DNA from: Dactylis glomerata
Lineage: Eukaryota; Streptophyta; Magnoliopsida; Poales; Poaceae
NCBI GenBank assembly: GCA_007115705.1
Contig: QXEO01000817.1
Coordinates: forward strand, 2,648,500 to 2,712,499
DNA: 64,000 nucleotides
Direction: 5' to 3'
Shown: one piece after another, positions 22,345 through 34,672 of the stretch
How positions within the stretch are numbered: position 1 is the first letter of the stretch
Layout of the letters: each line of letters starts with the position of its first letter
Translations under genes and position numbers: made by a program
The notes under the pieces: generated by a model
What the model was told of the DNA's origin: nothing
Seen by the model: the letters and a program-made list of their open reading frames with translations, nothing else
The model's database searches: none

Positions 22345-24371
22345 TTTGCTCTAAGAATAGAGTCAAAAAGTAATTTCTTCCTTTTCCTAGGGAAGTGTTC
22401 CATACCTTTCTTGAGTGGGAATTGATATTTGATAGTGCCTTCCCTCATATCAATGATGGCACCTATAGTTCGAAGAAAGGGTCTTCCCAAAATAATAGGA
22501 CATGAAGCATTGCATTCAACATCCATAACAAGAAAATCAACGGGAACAAGGTTATTGTTAACCCTAATAAGAACATCATTAATCCTTCCCAAAGGTTTTT
22601 TCTTAGCAACATCAGCAATAGGAACATCATAATAGCACTTTTCAAGCGGTGGTAAATCAAGCATATCATAAATTTTTCTAGGCATGATAGAAATACTAGC
22701 ACCTAGATCACATAAAGCATGGCAATCAAAACCATTAACATGCATATCAATGATGGGTTCCCAACCATCTTCTAGCTTCTTGGGAATAGAAGCTTTTTGC
22801 TTCAACTTTTCATCCCTAATTTTCATGAGAGCATTGGTAATATGCTTAGTAAAAGCAACATTTATAGGACTAGCATTAGGAGTCAAAGCAAGCTTTTGTA
22901 AGAACAAAATAACTTCAGATATATTGCAGCCATCAACATCAAAATCATTAAAAGTAATAGAGCTATCCTCTCCTACACTCCGAAAAATTTATGCACTCTT
23001 TTGAGAAAAAGTTTTAGCAGTTTTGGGCTTTTTAACACTAGGAGTAGGAGTTTTCTCTACACCAATCAAAGTAAGAGGATTGCTAGCATTTAGAACAACA
23101 TCATTAGAGGTAGTAATGGTACATACCTTCATCTTTCTAGCCATCTCATCTTCTCTTTCCCACCTGGCATGCAATTCTGCTAACATCCTAACATTTTCAT
23201 CAATTCTAACTTGGATAGCATTAGCAGTGGCAAAAGAATTGTTCTCTTTCACATCATTAGGCAACACTTTTAGTTTCAAAAGTTCATCATCATGAGCAAG
23301 GCTATCAACTTTAGAAGCAAGAATATCAATTTTGCCTAACCTTTCCTCAACAGACTTATTAAAAGCAGTTTGCTTACCGATGAAGTCCTTGAGCATGACT
23401 TCAAGCTCAGAGGGCGCATCCCTAGTGTTGATGGAGGAATTACCATAAGAGTTACCATAACCATTACCATTGGTAGAAGGATACGACCTATAATTGTTAG
23501 TAGCAAAATTGTTCCTATAAGCATTGTTATGAAAATTATTATTTCTAATGAAGTTTACATCAACACACTCTTCTTGAGCAACCAAAGAGGCTAAAGGAAC
23601 ATTATTAGGATCAACATGAGTCCTATCATTAGAAAGCATAAGCATTATAGCATCAATCTTATCACTCAAGGAAGAGGTTTCCTCAACAGAATTTACCTTC
23701 TTACCTTATGGAGCTCTCTCGGTGTGCCATTCAGAATAATTTACCATCATATTGTTGAGAAGCTTGGTTGCGGCGCCCAATATAAGGGACATAAAAGTGC
23801 CTCCAGCAGCTGAATCCAATAGGTTCCTTGAAGAAAAATTCATTCATGCATAAAAAGTTTGGACAATCATCCAAGTAGTCAGTCCATGAGTAGGGCAATT
23901 CTTTATCATAGATTTCATTCTTTCCCAAGCCTGAGCAATATGTTCATTATCAAACTGGCTAAACTTCATAATATTGCTACGCAAAGCTATAATCTTAGCA
24001 GGAGGATAGTATCTTCCAATAAAAGCATCCTTACACTTAGCCCATGAATCAATACTATTTTTAGGCAAAGACAGCAACCAATCTTTAGCTTTTCCTCTCA
24101 AAGAAAAATGAAACAACTTAAGCTTAATAATATCACTCTCTACATCCTTATATTTCTGCATCTCACATAGCTCAACAAAATTGTCGAGATGAGCTGCAGC
24201 ATCATCAGTACTAGCACCAGAAAATTGCTCTTTCATAATAAATTTCAACAAAGCAGGCTTAATCTCATAAAAATTTGCAGCAGGAGCAGGTGGCGCAATA
24301 AGAGTGCAGATAAAATCACTATTATTAGTGCTAGTAAAATCACACAACTTGGTGTTCTCATGAGTACCCAT
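22345..24371 (-). pseudogene. Element A gag-protease frame, inactivated
   Basis: Starts at an ATG (24371) with product GTHENTKLCDFTSTNN and runs left through the retrotransposon gag domain (FSGASTDDAAAHLDNF, FSLRGKAKDWLLSLPKN) to the protease region (CHALCDLGASISIMPRKI near 22680). Compared with the intact homologue at 56569-58632 it has at least three in-frame stops: near 23842, near 23705 and near 22990. It is also cut by the Helitron after 22345, the last codons lying at 4115-4079. Gag forms the particle and the aspartic protease (DLGAS) would process it. This copy cannot make full-length protein. Confidence 0.88.
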
Positions 24372-24528
24372 TCTAGCAAAGCTAAGAGCAGACAAGTAAA
24401 AACAACTATAAAGGAAACTAATTTTTTGTGTTTTTGATAAAACGATGCAAGTAAAAATAAAGTAAAAGCAAAATTAAAACAAAGTAAAGGATATGCGTGC
24501 GAAACTCCCCTTGCAGAAGTTTTATTTT
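24372..24528 (-). other. Element A leader between primer site and gag
   Basis: Untranslated leader, AT-rich, matching 56405-56568 in reverse. Confidence 0.7.
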
Positions 24529-24546
24529 TCCCCGGCAACGGCGCCA
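24529..24546 (-). other. Primer binding site of element A (tRNA-Asp)
   Basis: On the minus strand, TGGCGCCGTTGCCGGGGA, fully complementary to the plant tRNA-Asp 3' end, 11 bases inside the LTR. Confidence 0.88.
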
Positions 24547-24557
24547 GAAAATTAGCT

Positions 24558-26205
24558 TGATGCGGCACGGTGTTGATGTAATTTCACCGTCTAGTTGGGA
24601 ACCCCAAGAGGAAGGTATGATAAACACAGTAGCAAATTTTCCCTCAGTAAGAAACCAAGGTTTGTCAGTCCAGGAAAAAGCCAAACTCCAAAAGGTGATG
24701 CTTGCTAGCCTAGTGACACTCCAACAAGGGCGCCATTTACGACACTTGTTAGCACGTCTTCAACCAGTAGCAACGTGGAACCTGCACACAACACAATCAA
24801 ATACTTTGCTCCCAACTTACAATGATCGGTTGTCAATCTCACCGGTTTACTGTAAACAAAGGAATGAGCGTATCGAGTGGAAAGCAATAGTAGTATGCAA
24901 GAAAGTAAACAGTGCGAGTAAAGTAAACAGGTGTTAGCAATATAAAGGAAATTGGACCGGTGTCCACAGTTCACTAGTGGTGTCTCTCCATAAGATAAAT
25001 AACAACATGTTGGGTAAACAAATTACAGTTGGGCAATTGATAGAATAAAGATAACATGCATATGTCGAGAGGATCACTATGAGATTTACTCTGGGCATTA
25101 CAACAAGATACATATATAGACCGCCATCCAACTGCATCTATGACTAATAATCCACCCACGGGGAATCATCCGAGGACCCCGTGAATATTAAGTTGTGAAC
25201 AACAGATAACTGCATTAAGCAAAGTGTGTAATGTAAACAAAGTATATGCCCTTAGACATAAGAATGTTGTTTTCTCCCTAGTGGCAACAGCACATCTACA
25301 ACCTTAGAGGTTTCTGTCACTCCCCCAGATTAAATAGAGGCATGAATCCAACTATCGAGCATAAATACCCCCTCTTGGAGTCACTAGTATCTACTTGGCC
25401 AAGATAGCTACTAACAACGGAGAGCATGCAAGATCATAAACAACATAGAGATAACATAAGATAATATTCAGCACATCAACTCAATCATAACACCAATATT
25501 CATCGGATCCCAACAAACACAACATGTAGAATTACATAACGGTGATCTTGATCATGTAAGGCAGCTCACGAGATCTAAATATGAAGCACATGGTGGAGAA
25601 GACAACCATCTAGCTACTGCTATGGACCCATAGTCCAAGGTAGACTACTCACTCATCGCGCCGGAGGCAAGCATGACGATGAAGAAGACCTCCGGTGGCG
25701 ATTCCCCTCTCCGGCAGGGTGCCGGGAAGAGCTTCTGGACCCTCCCGATCTCGGGTCGATGATGGCGGCGGATCGCGATGTGTTTCTGGAAAATTGATCG
25801 GGTCCTTAGGTTTTTCCCGTCGGGGGGTCTTTATAGGAAAAGGGGCAGCGTCAGAGGTGGACCAGGTGGGGTCACCATAGGGCGGCGCGGTCGGGCCCTG
25901 GGCCACGCCCCCTGGTGGTGAGACCACCCTCTGGCTCGGTTCCGTCTCCTCTTCGGTGTTTTGGAAGCTTCGTTTAATATCTGGATGTTCGGCTTTTGAT
26001 TCGTCCGATTCTGAGAATATTTCCTGTGTAACTTTTCTGAAAGATAAAAACAACAGAAAATAGGGAACTTGCATTGTGGCATCTTGTTAATAGGTTAGTT
26101 CCGGAAAATGCATAAAAACGCCACGAAGTGTAATGAAACACTAAGCAAATGGTGTAAAAACAAGCATGGAGCATCAAAAATTATAGATACGCTTGAGACG
26201 TATCC
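24558..26205 (-). repeat. 5' LTR of element A
   Basis: About 1648 bp, reversed, TGATGCGGCA...GACGTATC. The outer end reads TATCC where related LTRs have TATCA, so the first LTR base is mutated or the boundary is off by one. The partner LTR is outside the window, so the TSD cannot be checked. Confidence 0.82.
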
Positions 26206-27540
26206 GGCACTAGGGGGCTAATTGCAAGAAAACACCCTCTGTTGACCTCACGTGTCACGCACGTGTCGGCTTTTTTCGAAAAACCGGGAGGCAAATCGAT
26301 TTGTGACCTACGGTGCACATATTTCGCAAGTTTTGTGACTGGTTAGGCCATTTTGCAAATAGTGTGACTTAACTACACATGCGGGACAACTTTACTGACA
26401 GCGGGTGCTATTTACTCTACAAAAATGCTAAGTCACGTTATGCTAATGAGAATTGCAAACCTCAATTATCCTGACCCACCCAATATTCAGTTAGTCAGTT
26501 GGAGACCTGGAAAACAGGAAGATATCCAAACTTGTCAATCAACCATCGGGGAAATCAAAGGATTCAGATCATATTACCTATGTGAGGGAAGGGGTGGCCA
26601 AGTCATGTAGAGAGAAGAGACTTTAGAGGATGGCATCCGGCCATGCTCGCCAGCCGCGTCAATTAGTACCAGCGCCTCGTTCATGCTAGGTAGTTCCCCG
26701 CATCCATCCTTCTGCATGTCTTGTGTCCCGTCCTAGAACAACAGCTCCCATGAAATCAGTCGCATGATGGTGGGCTGGTGGCGTCCCGGAGACGACGTCC
26801 GCGTCAACCTCGGAAGAACTGGATAGATCTCGGTGGATGGACATGAAGTGGGTCGAGGCATTTGATAGGATGGGTGAAATTCTCGGTTTCCGTTCATTAA
26901 TCTCATTTCATGGGGGAGAGGAAGAGGGCATCAACGCCACATGACCCTTCATTTCGTTTGGTTGCTTGGAGTTTGGTGCTGGGAAGAGATCAATAGTAAT
27001 GGATTGATATGGGGTTTTGCTTTGTGGGCTTTGTTCTTACTCACTGCGCCCGACCGGGATGTACACACAGAAGTAACAGAACAATTAACCCTAAAAAAAG
27101 AAGTAACGAAACAATTTGCTAAAAAAAGTAACAGAACAAAACTATAGCTGAGGTGGCAGGATGATGTGGTATGCTTGCATGTTTAGAGAAATCAAGTAGT
27201 GGGGGTCTCCTATTTAGATATAGAAGATATTAGAGGATCAAGTGCTCTCCAAGATGTGCATCTTTTGCCTAAAGGATTGGCAACACGTCCATATTGTCTT
27301 CAGTTGTCTTCAGTTTGCCTAGAGGATTGGCAACACAAGCTTCTTGACTCTAGATACATTGTGGCAATAAAGTCGTGCTTCCTGTTAGTTTTTGTACATA
27401 TTTTTCCATGATTGTAGGGACTTATTTTTAATATTGAAACATGCTTCATATATTTTTTATGCGGGTTGAAAATAAGAAGTATGCATGGAATGACATCCTT
27501 GAATTGCGGACACATTTAGGTTGATGCTTGACAAATCCCA
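26206..27540. other. No gene recognised; possible old transposon end at left
   Basis: The first 200 bases (GGGGGCTAATTGCAAG onward) look like a degenerate DNA-transposon terminus. The rest has short frames without domains. A small GC-richer patch at 26630-26900 may be a gene relic. Confidence 0.35.
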
Positions 27541-27542
27541 TA

Positions 27543-27796
27543 CTCCCTCTGTCCTTTTTTACTCTGCATTCTGGGTTTAGTCAAAGTCAAACTAGATAAA
27601 GTTTGACTAAGCATACTGCTAAAAATATAAGTTTTATAATATCAAATACATATAATATAAAAGTATTTTTATGATGATTCTAACAATATCTATTTTATAT
27701 TATAAATTTTTATTTTTTTCTTATACACTTAGTCAAAGTTTACAAAGTTTGACTTTGGCTGAATCTAGAATACTGGGTAATTTAGGACGGAGGGGG
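27543..27796. mobile_element. Stowaway MITE (Tc1/mariner type)
   Basis: 254 bp with terminal inverted repeats CTCCCTCTGTCC and GGACGGAGGGGG. The inner inverted stretches TAGTCAAAGTCAAACT and AGTTTGACTTTGGCTGA extend the pairing. It is flanked by TA on both sides (27541-27542 and 27797-27798). Confidence 0.92.
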
Positions 27797-27798
27797 TA

Positions 27799-28366
27799 TA
27801 TGCATGCTTCATATTTATTGCTGCACTACAACCATGATTTGCATATTTGTTTGCATGTGGGAGAGAACTACTTACTTTTATTTAAACACTAGTACAAGCT
27901 TCCTATTTACTTCTCATTTGTGGTACACATGACGCATCTACTATGGTTTCTCTATTAATCGTAGCTTGCTCATTCTGGTTTCATAATTAGCCTATGCATA
28001 TTGGGATGTTTTTGACACCTACAATGTTGTTGCAACTCTTCCTTTTCAGTCCACCCTTTTGCCAACATGAAGCAAACCGAAATGGAGTTCGTATCCTCAT
28101 TTCAAAGACGTAGGGTTAGGGACAAAGGAAGGTGGAGGCTGATTTTTATTTGTAGGGAAACATATTCCCATTTCTTCAGATCCCTATTTTGTTTCAAACA
28201 TTGTAATCCTTAGTTTGATATTTTCGTTACATGGAAGCAGACTCCCAATTTACTGTAAGCAATTGTAATAGTCAATGTAGACAATCTCGTAACTCCTTTG
28301 AAATAAAATGCATCATTATAGTGTACATAATTTTCTATTAGATCGATGGCTCATTACATGAATACC
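27799..28366. other. Intergenic, nothing recognised
   Basis: AT-rich; no frame, domain or repeat that I can support. Confidence 0.4.
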
Positions 28367-28380
28367 ATATTATCCATGTT

Positions 28381-29828
28381 AAAAAAAAAGAAGTCCAGTC
28401 GGCTGTGCCGAGTCCCCGCGTCGCTCCCTGGGGGGCGGCTCGGGCGAAACCCTAGACCGCCACCGCCCCTCCCCCTCCTCCACTCCTCCCACCCCGCCGC
28501 CGCCGGAGGACGCCGCCGGGCTAAGCCCGCGCGGCCGACGGCGATGGCGGGCCCTCTCTCCTCGCGCGGGTCGGGCTGGCAGGGGTCTTCCCCTCCCGGT
28601 GCGGCGAGACCTCTGGCCGGTGCGCCGCGTTGGCCCTCGACGGCGCGGGCTCCCGGCGGAGCTGGACGCCGGGGCGGCGGCCCCGGACCCCCGGGCTGGA
28701 GCGGTGGCTGCGGTGGCCGCATGGGCGGCGCGGCGGCCGGATCTGGGGGCCAGGCCCATGGCCGCCGCCGGCTCTCCTCGGCCCCTGTGTCGGCGTCGGT
28801 TGGCGTCCCCTCTCTGTGGCATCTGTGCTGGCGCCCGTGGTGGTCTGCGGAGTGCTTGGATGGTGGTCTGCGGCAGCTGGTGCGGCTCGGCTCGTCTTCG
28901 CGTGGTGTGGTTGACGGCGGCGGCGCTCGCAGGGTTCCAGGTCGGTTTGTGGTGGCCCCTGTGCAGTGGTGGCGCTGCGGCTGTGCAGGGGGTGTGTGGG
29001 CCAGCGGAGTGCGGGCCGGCGGCACTGCGATCTCCGTAGTCGCTATCCGACTGCGTGTGGGTGTGAAGGCTGGTTTGGCTCTGGTGAAAACCTGACGGCG
29101 CGGCGTCCGTGGATGTCGTTGTCCTCCTTGGGGGGCCGTCGTTGAGCTCGCCGACCTTTCTTCACCTTCAGGGTCAAGTCTTCGGGTGAAAGCCAAGATT
29201 CTGCTTTGCGGAGTCGGATGACGGCGTCGATCCTTCGTCGCTTCCCCTCTTGAGGGCATCGTCTTGAAGACTTTGATCCTCTTCACGCGCTCCGGCGGGC
29301 TGGACATGCACGGCATTGGTGTTGGCAGGCGGCCAACCGGTGTTGCGGGTGTTCCGAGTGGAGGCTCGTGTGGCAATGACAATGGTGATGAGCAAGGGTC
29401 TGGTTGCGGCAAGATCGTGTTAGTCGACTCTGTTTTCGGCGTGTTCGGGTGACTTCCTTCCGGTCTCCTCTTGCGGTGAAGTCGAAGCCGCTATGTGAGC
29501 GGTGTACGATGACCTTCAAGGGGCGTTCTGGCGGTGATGTTCTTCTCCGGCGCGGATCTTGCGCATCGCCTCTCCGGTGCTTGTCTGCAGAATCGGAGTC
29601 GTCGGTCTCTACTCGAGGGGTCGTCTGTTTGGCATAGGCCGACTTGAGCTTCATGGAGCTTGTGTGGGTAGCCAGGATGGCTGGGTTTGCCCTCGCGACG
29701 GCTGTTCTTTGTCGGTCGTTGAGGGCTCTTGTTCCGGTTTTCGGCCGGTTTCCCGTTAATAAACTGGCCAACTCTGTTCTTCTTCTTAATGAATATGGCA
29801 AGTCTTTTGCCTTTGTTTCAAAAAAAAA
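28381..29828 (+). mobile_element. GC-rich poly(A) retroposon, non-autonomous
   Basis: A 1.45-kb very GC-rich block ending TTTGTTTC plus about ten A. It is flanked by a 14-bp direct repeat (ATATTATCCATGTT at 28367-28380 and 29829-29842). The tail, the variable-length TSD and the AATGAATATGGCAAG 3' end indicate LINE-type retroposition. Long frames on both strands reflect GC richness; no domain is recognised. The left edge also starts with a run of A. Confidence 0.75.
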
Positions 29829-29842
29829 ATATTATCCATGTT

Positions 29843-31529
29843 TTGTTAGTCAAATTAATGGCCAACTTAGACTCGAAAAACATGCGCACCACCTATATAG
29901 AGATTGAGGGAGTATAATATCATTATTTGCAAGTACAAGAGAGATGGATAGAATGAGATGGATAGAATAGGCAGTAGGCACACGGGAGGACCAATATGCA
30001 ACCTCGCTTGCTTAGTCCGGTCCTTTGAAAAAACAAAAGGAATATGTTTCAAAAAAAAGGAATAAGAGGAAGATGGGATGAAATATCAATAATATGCCCA
30101 GCCCAAAATGAATCGAGTCATGGCACCGACACATCCACATATATATCTTGTATTGAGCCCACGGGCTAGTTTTTGTTGGCCCACCAATTAAAGAGGAGAT
30201 ACACAAACTTTCAAAGTGAAAGGAAGCAAAGCATGCATACCTACCTACCATAATGTGCAGGGCAGTTCAAGTGGGGATGATCGTCTATGATCATCACGAT
30301 CATCAATTCAGCACTAGTATTATTGTCTAGCTTGGGACCAAACCAAACCACCAGTAGTTAGCAGCTAAGAAATGACAAAAGTGTAGAGGAGTATTTCCAA
30401 GTCATTCCAACACAAAGGGAAAGAGAGAGACCAACTGACCATGCAATACAAGTCACGCATCATGATCTTCCCAGATAAATTAGCATACAGAAGGAATCAC
30501 CAAGTTATGAAACCAAGTACATGCTCCAGTACTTTGGACCAAAAATATTTAGTTCTCTCTCTTGTTTTTTGAGATTATTTTTTCTTTCTTGTTGTTTGAT
30601 AGAGAGTGACCTAATTAAAAAAAGAATCAAAATGGACCCAACCCAACCCATGCAAGTCGTCCATGTCCCATGTGGTGGGTTTGGCCTTTGGGCCTACTCA
30701 TTATTCGCTTTCGCTTCCTGCTACCTCATTACAATTCACATCAACATCATCCACAACAACAACAGATAACAATATTTTATCAAAATAAAAATACTAAAAA
30801 TATTTTGGTAATTAACACATGATTTTGTAATTTATGATCTGCATTATATGTCCTTAACTAGGGTAGCATATAGCGTAATCCAGCCTAATTAATCTGGTTG
30901 ATCACACCATCAGAGAATTGATGGGAAAGAAACAAGTGTAGGGCAGCAAGCACAATGCAGAGCTGGATGTCCCAACAACAATATCATCCAAGAAAGCACA
31001 TTATATTCGCTCCAAGATGAGCAAGCTAGCGCATTATGTACAGAAAAGGGCAGGCCAGCAACGACAGCATCGGGCCGCATATAACAAACATATAATGAAA
31101 TGAATCAGCAGCAACATTGCATTGGCTAGGTCAGACCAGCAGACAAGCATAAAGACAATCATCTTCCTTTCTTTCATTCCTCCTAGGCCTGCATTGTATG
31201 TATGTGTCTGTAGATTCCTTTCCCCCACACCACGTAGTGAGTACAAATGGAGCTAGCAGTGACAATGTGCTACCAATTAACCAACAATTTTTCGTCTCAA
31301 GATCGAGGAAGAAGAAGAGTGCTAATGTGGGAACAATGAGCAATGTAGTATGCAACCGATCCATGAAGAGATTACTGTTAATCAATTAAGCAAGTAAATA
31401 AAGTAAAAAAAGAATATAATCCATCCACCCCAAAAAAAAATTGCATCTAGCTAGGACTAGCTGCTAGAAGTCATGTACCAAATGCTGGTATGGCCTATTG
31501 TATGGCAGTATGGTGTGAGAGAGAAATGA
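29843..31529. other. Intergenic, includes 3' flank of PLATZ gene
   Basis: AT-rich with no supported gene. The PLATZ 3' untranslated region must end somewhere in its right part. Confidence 0.4.
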
Positions 31530-31554
31530 GGGGGGGGGGGGGGGGGGGGGGGGG
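31530..31554. repeat. Poly-G tract, 25 bases
   Basis: An uninterrupted G run followed by AGAGAGAGG. On the PLATZ sense strand it is a poly-C in or near the 3' untranslated region. Confidence 0.9.
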
Positions 31555-31779
31555 AGAGAGGTTGAGACTGACATGTCGCTTACTCCTTCCATCCATTCCA
31601 TTCCATGGTGGTTGACATCTCTTTCTAGTTGGGCGGTGCTTGCTAGTATCTTTCCTTTTCTTTTTTGGTTTCTTTTCTTGGTAATGTGAGGAGTAGAAGC
31701 GGCGAAGGAGCTCTTCCTTTTGGCGTGCTCTTCCTCCCCATCCTGGCATTGCCGTTTCTCCTTTTGATCTTCGCACCTG

Positions 31780-32757
31780 TCACGAACCGAACGGCGCGCG
31801 GTGGGGCGTCCCCTTCCGCCGCCGGCCCTGAGGCCGCGCGCCGTGCTTGCTCGCGCCGGCCTCCGCCTCATTGCCCCCGCCGCCGCCGCCGCCGCCGCCG
31901 ACATTGCCGGTGGCCGCCTCGTGGCCGTGCCTCTTGGTGTCCACCAACTGCATGCGTGCCGCGGTGGCGAAAAAACGGAGTAAACGTGAGCGAACAGAAC
32001 CGAACCGATCGAACGGCATTGCCGGCCCGGCATTGGCATTGCGCCGAAAACGAATAAGAATAATGAGATTGCGCAATTCAAGGCGCAATCTTTAGCTAGC
32101 AGAAGAAAAGAAACGAAAAAAGGAGGAGGTTAGGTGTACCTTGCATCCGAGTGAGCAGAAGCGGAACGGGTCGAGCAGCGCGCGGCCGCAGATCTCGCAG
32201 TTGTACGGCGAGGCGGCGGCCTTCCCGGCTGCGGCGCCGGCGCCGCGCGGCTGCGGGCGCTCGTTGAGGAAGAGGACCCTGGCGCTGTTGATGACGTAGG
32301 TCTGGACGCCGGCGATGTCGAGCACGTCCTCCACCTCCGTGACGCGCACCACGTCGTGGTAGGACGACCGCCGTATCTGCGCGCGAGCAATGCCGGCCGG
32401 CCAAGAAAACAGGGGACGGAACCATCGTCAAAACGCGAGCTTTTCATTCCCAACCGCGAGGAGCAGAGCGGAGAAGAGAAAAGGAGATGTTTTTGGCACC
32501 TGGATGACCCGGTGGGACGCGTGGCGGTGGGAGCGGCAGTAGTAGCAGAATGCGGCGGGGGTGGCGCGGCAGTCGATGCAGAACATGTTGCTCTCGTTGC
32601 GCGGGGAGCCCGGGTGCGCGGCGCAGGCCAGGAAGAAGCGGGTGCCCAGGAGCGCCTCCAGCCACCCCGGCACGCCGGCCGACCCCGACCCGGCCGCGGC
32701 CGTGGCCCTCTCCTCCGCCTCAGACGACGCCGGCGGCGCCACCCGCCGCATCATCAT
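31780..32757 (-). CDS. PLATZ-family zinc-dependent DNA-binding protein, three exons
   Basis: Exons are 32757-32500, 32376-32140 and 31947-31780, all with GT-AG introns, giving 220 residues. Residues 31-86 hold the first zinc-binding part ([11 protein letters not shown], Cys45, His48, Cys60, Cys63, Cys71, Cys74). Residues 87-165 hold [30 protein letters not shown] and the second cluster (Cys146, Cys149, Cys160, Cys164; [13 protein letters not shown]). The end, [14 protein letters not shown], is the usual PLATZ C terminus. Three consecutive ATGs start the frame; the first is chosen. Exon 3 encodes nine or more glycines in a row. PLATZ proteins are plant nuclear factors that bind A/T-rich DNA and usually repress transcription. 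The gene appears intact. Confidence 0.93.
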
Positions 32758-33118
32758 CCCCGCCGCCGGTCCGCCGCCGGGCAATGCCGCAATGCCGCGC
32801 CTCTTCCTTCTCTTCCCGGGGACGGCGGCCGAGAGGGGGAGGAGGAAGGAAAAGTTTGGGGAGAGGAAGGAGAAGTAGTGAGAGAGAGCGGCGTTTGGTG
32901 TTTGGGTTTGGTGGCTTCTCCCTGTCTCGCCCTTCCCTTGGGCGGCGTGTTAATTGTTGCGCGTTGCCTTCTCCGCTCGCTCTCTCTCTCGCCATCACGT
33001 GCGGCGCGGCTGCTTCATTGCCCTGTCTGTCTCTCCCTGCTGCTGTTGCCGGCGAGGAGCTGAAAGTAACTGAAGAAGCCCGTCCGTCCGTCCGTCCGTC
33101 AGAAAAAGCAGAAATTTC
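32758..33118 (-). promoter_or_regulatory. PLATZ 5' untranslated region and proximal promoter
   Basis: Pyrimidine-rich on the sense strand, with CT runs and a five-copy CCGT microsatellite on the + strand at 33080-33100. A transcription start cannot be fixed by eye. Confidence 0.5.
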
Positions 33119-34007
33119 CACACACACACACTCACCGATGTGGATTCGAGTCCAGTCGGAGTACACGCGTGGGCATGATTGGGGGCCGTCTGATCATGAT
33201 TGGGCAGCGATCCCCACGCATGTTCTCCCGATAGCGAGAGCTGAATGATCGATCGACCGATGGCCATACAGTCACACAAGCACTGACACACAGACAGCCG
33301 TAGGGTACTGCCTTTTCTGCAGAGCTGTGCAGCACCTGAATTCCATTTCCATTCCGAGTTCAGAATTGCAGCGACCAGGGAATGCCGTTGCTGTTGCTGG
33401 CCAGGTATGCAAAGCTGCTTTGATCTTGCCGTAAAGCTAGCTAGCGGTTTGTTTCATCCATCCATTGATTCAGCTAAGCAAAGCCAAAGCACGCACACTA
33501 GCAAGGAAAAAAGAGAGAAAGTGGCTAGCTTTCAGGAGGATTTATCGGGTTTCTTTGCTTCCTAAGAAATCGCATTCCACATGCATCCAGGAGGAGGGGT
33601 TTCGTTTTCTTCTCCACGCATGTTCAGCAAGCATTGTATTGCTCGAGCTAGACGCATCCGGCGGCCCGATGAGAACGGGAGAAGCCTCTATGCTTGCTTC
33701 CAAGCAAGCAGAACCCAGCTTGGATTGCTGAATTTGTCCATTCCTCATACCTGGCTACCTTGTTTGCTTCGCCTAGGCCTACCTAGCTTCCTTTTGCGCT
33801 GTCTCTTCCACTGGTTCCACGCGGCAAGCATTTCTTGCTTTACCTTTTCTTCTTCTAGTCCGGTGCACGGCCGGAAAATCTATGTATTTTTTATTGACGA
33901 CGTTTAATTTACAAATGTTAATTAAGGAAACGTGTGCGCGAAATAATATGATAGGGCGCGTAATCATCGACCTGAATTTGGTGGTCTTGCGCGTACAAGT
34001 ATCCTTT
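33119..34007. other. Upstream region of PLATZ, nothing recognised
   Basis: A short CA repeat lies at 33119-33131. No gene or element beyond this is supported. Confidence 0.4.
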
Positions 34008-34672
34008 TTAAAATAAAATAAAAAGATATTTCAAAGTTTTAGAAAATACTGAAATAGTCCGCGCATGTGCATATTACATCGATATACTTACTCATTCAAT
34101 TTTTAAATGCAAAAATAAAACCGTGTGTGACCTACACAAAAGAAGAGAAGGGAGCTTTGAGTTTTTTTAAAGAACAAAGTCCGCTTTTCCCCCCTATACT
34201 TTTCACATGGTTCATGTTTGCCCCCAAACTTTTCTTGGCTCACTAAACCCCCCTAAACTATCACTAATGGTCCATGTTACCCCCTTAATTTAGGATTTTA
34301 CTCAGCCAAAAAGTGGGCTTATGACCGTATCTTCGCAAATCAGCAATTAGTCGCATACAAACACATGACCATGACTAAGATGAGCCAAATTTAATGGGTT
34401 ATATTTGTTATTTAGGGGGATTTATTGAGCCAAAGTTTAGGGGGGAAATATGAGCCAAGTGAAAAGTTTAGGGGGCAAAAACAGACTTTGTTCTTTTTTA
34501 AAACAGTAGAAACCCAATCACTATATATAGTGTTACTTAGACATTTTATTATTTTCATGTAGGACATTTTTCTTATAAATTTGCACTGAGTATCTATCAA
34601 GATAATATGTATATGTATAACCGCTTCAACTTTTCTAAAACTTTGAAATAACATTTTTTAGAAAAATTAAGA
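34008..34672. mobile_element. Inverted-repeat MITE, interrupted by another MITE
   Basis: ATTTCAAAGTTTTAGAAAA (34028-34046) is exactly inverted at 34631-34649, and similarity continues inward on both sides. The superfamily is not determined because no clean TSD is seen in the A/T-rich ends. Confidence 0.65.
34162..34503. mobile_element. Inner MITE with long terminal inverted repeats
   Basis: The ends TTTAAAGAACAAAGTC and GACTTTGTTCTTTTTTAAA pair, and the inverted similarity runs for roughly 100 bases, including CTTTTCAC, GCCCCC and CTAAACTT blocks. It sits inside the MITE at 34008-34672. Confidence 0.7.

Larger units (their letters stand above)
1..26205 (-). mobile_element. Athila-lineage Ty3/Gypsy element A, interrupted, left end outside window
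   Basis: Minus-strand retrotransposon rebuilt from pieces 1-91, 3149-4115 and 22345-26205, which match, in order and reversed, the complete element at 54783-63093. The right end is its 5' LTR (24558-26205), followed inward by a tRNA-Asp primer site, a gag-protease frame with several stops, and the long noncoding region that follows gag. Its 3' LTR is beyond base 1. Two insertions split it: a solo LTR at 92-3143 and a Helitron at 4116-22344. No reverse transcriptase or integrase is seen. Element A is older than its insertions. Confidence 0.85.

Noticed and set aside
26425..26900. Possible host gene exon
   Set aside because: Short frames without splice context or recognisable domain; not supportable by eye.
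28354..29412. A 352-codon minus-strand frame and a 249-codon plus-strand frame in the GC-rich block
   Set aside because: Both arise from high GC and scarcity of stops. They have no domain, lie inside a retroposed unit and overlap each other.
31464..32081. 205-codon minus-strand frame overlapping PLATZ exon 3
   Set aside because: The shifted frame of exon 3; the spliced PLATZ frame ends with the family-typical RAPFGS.
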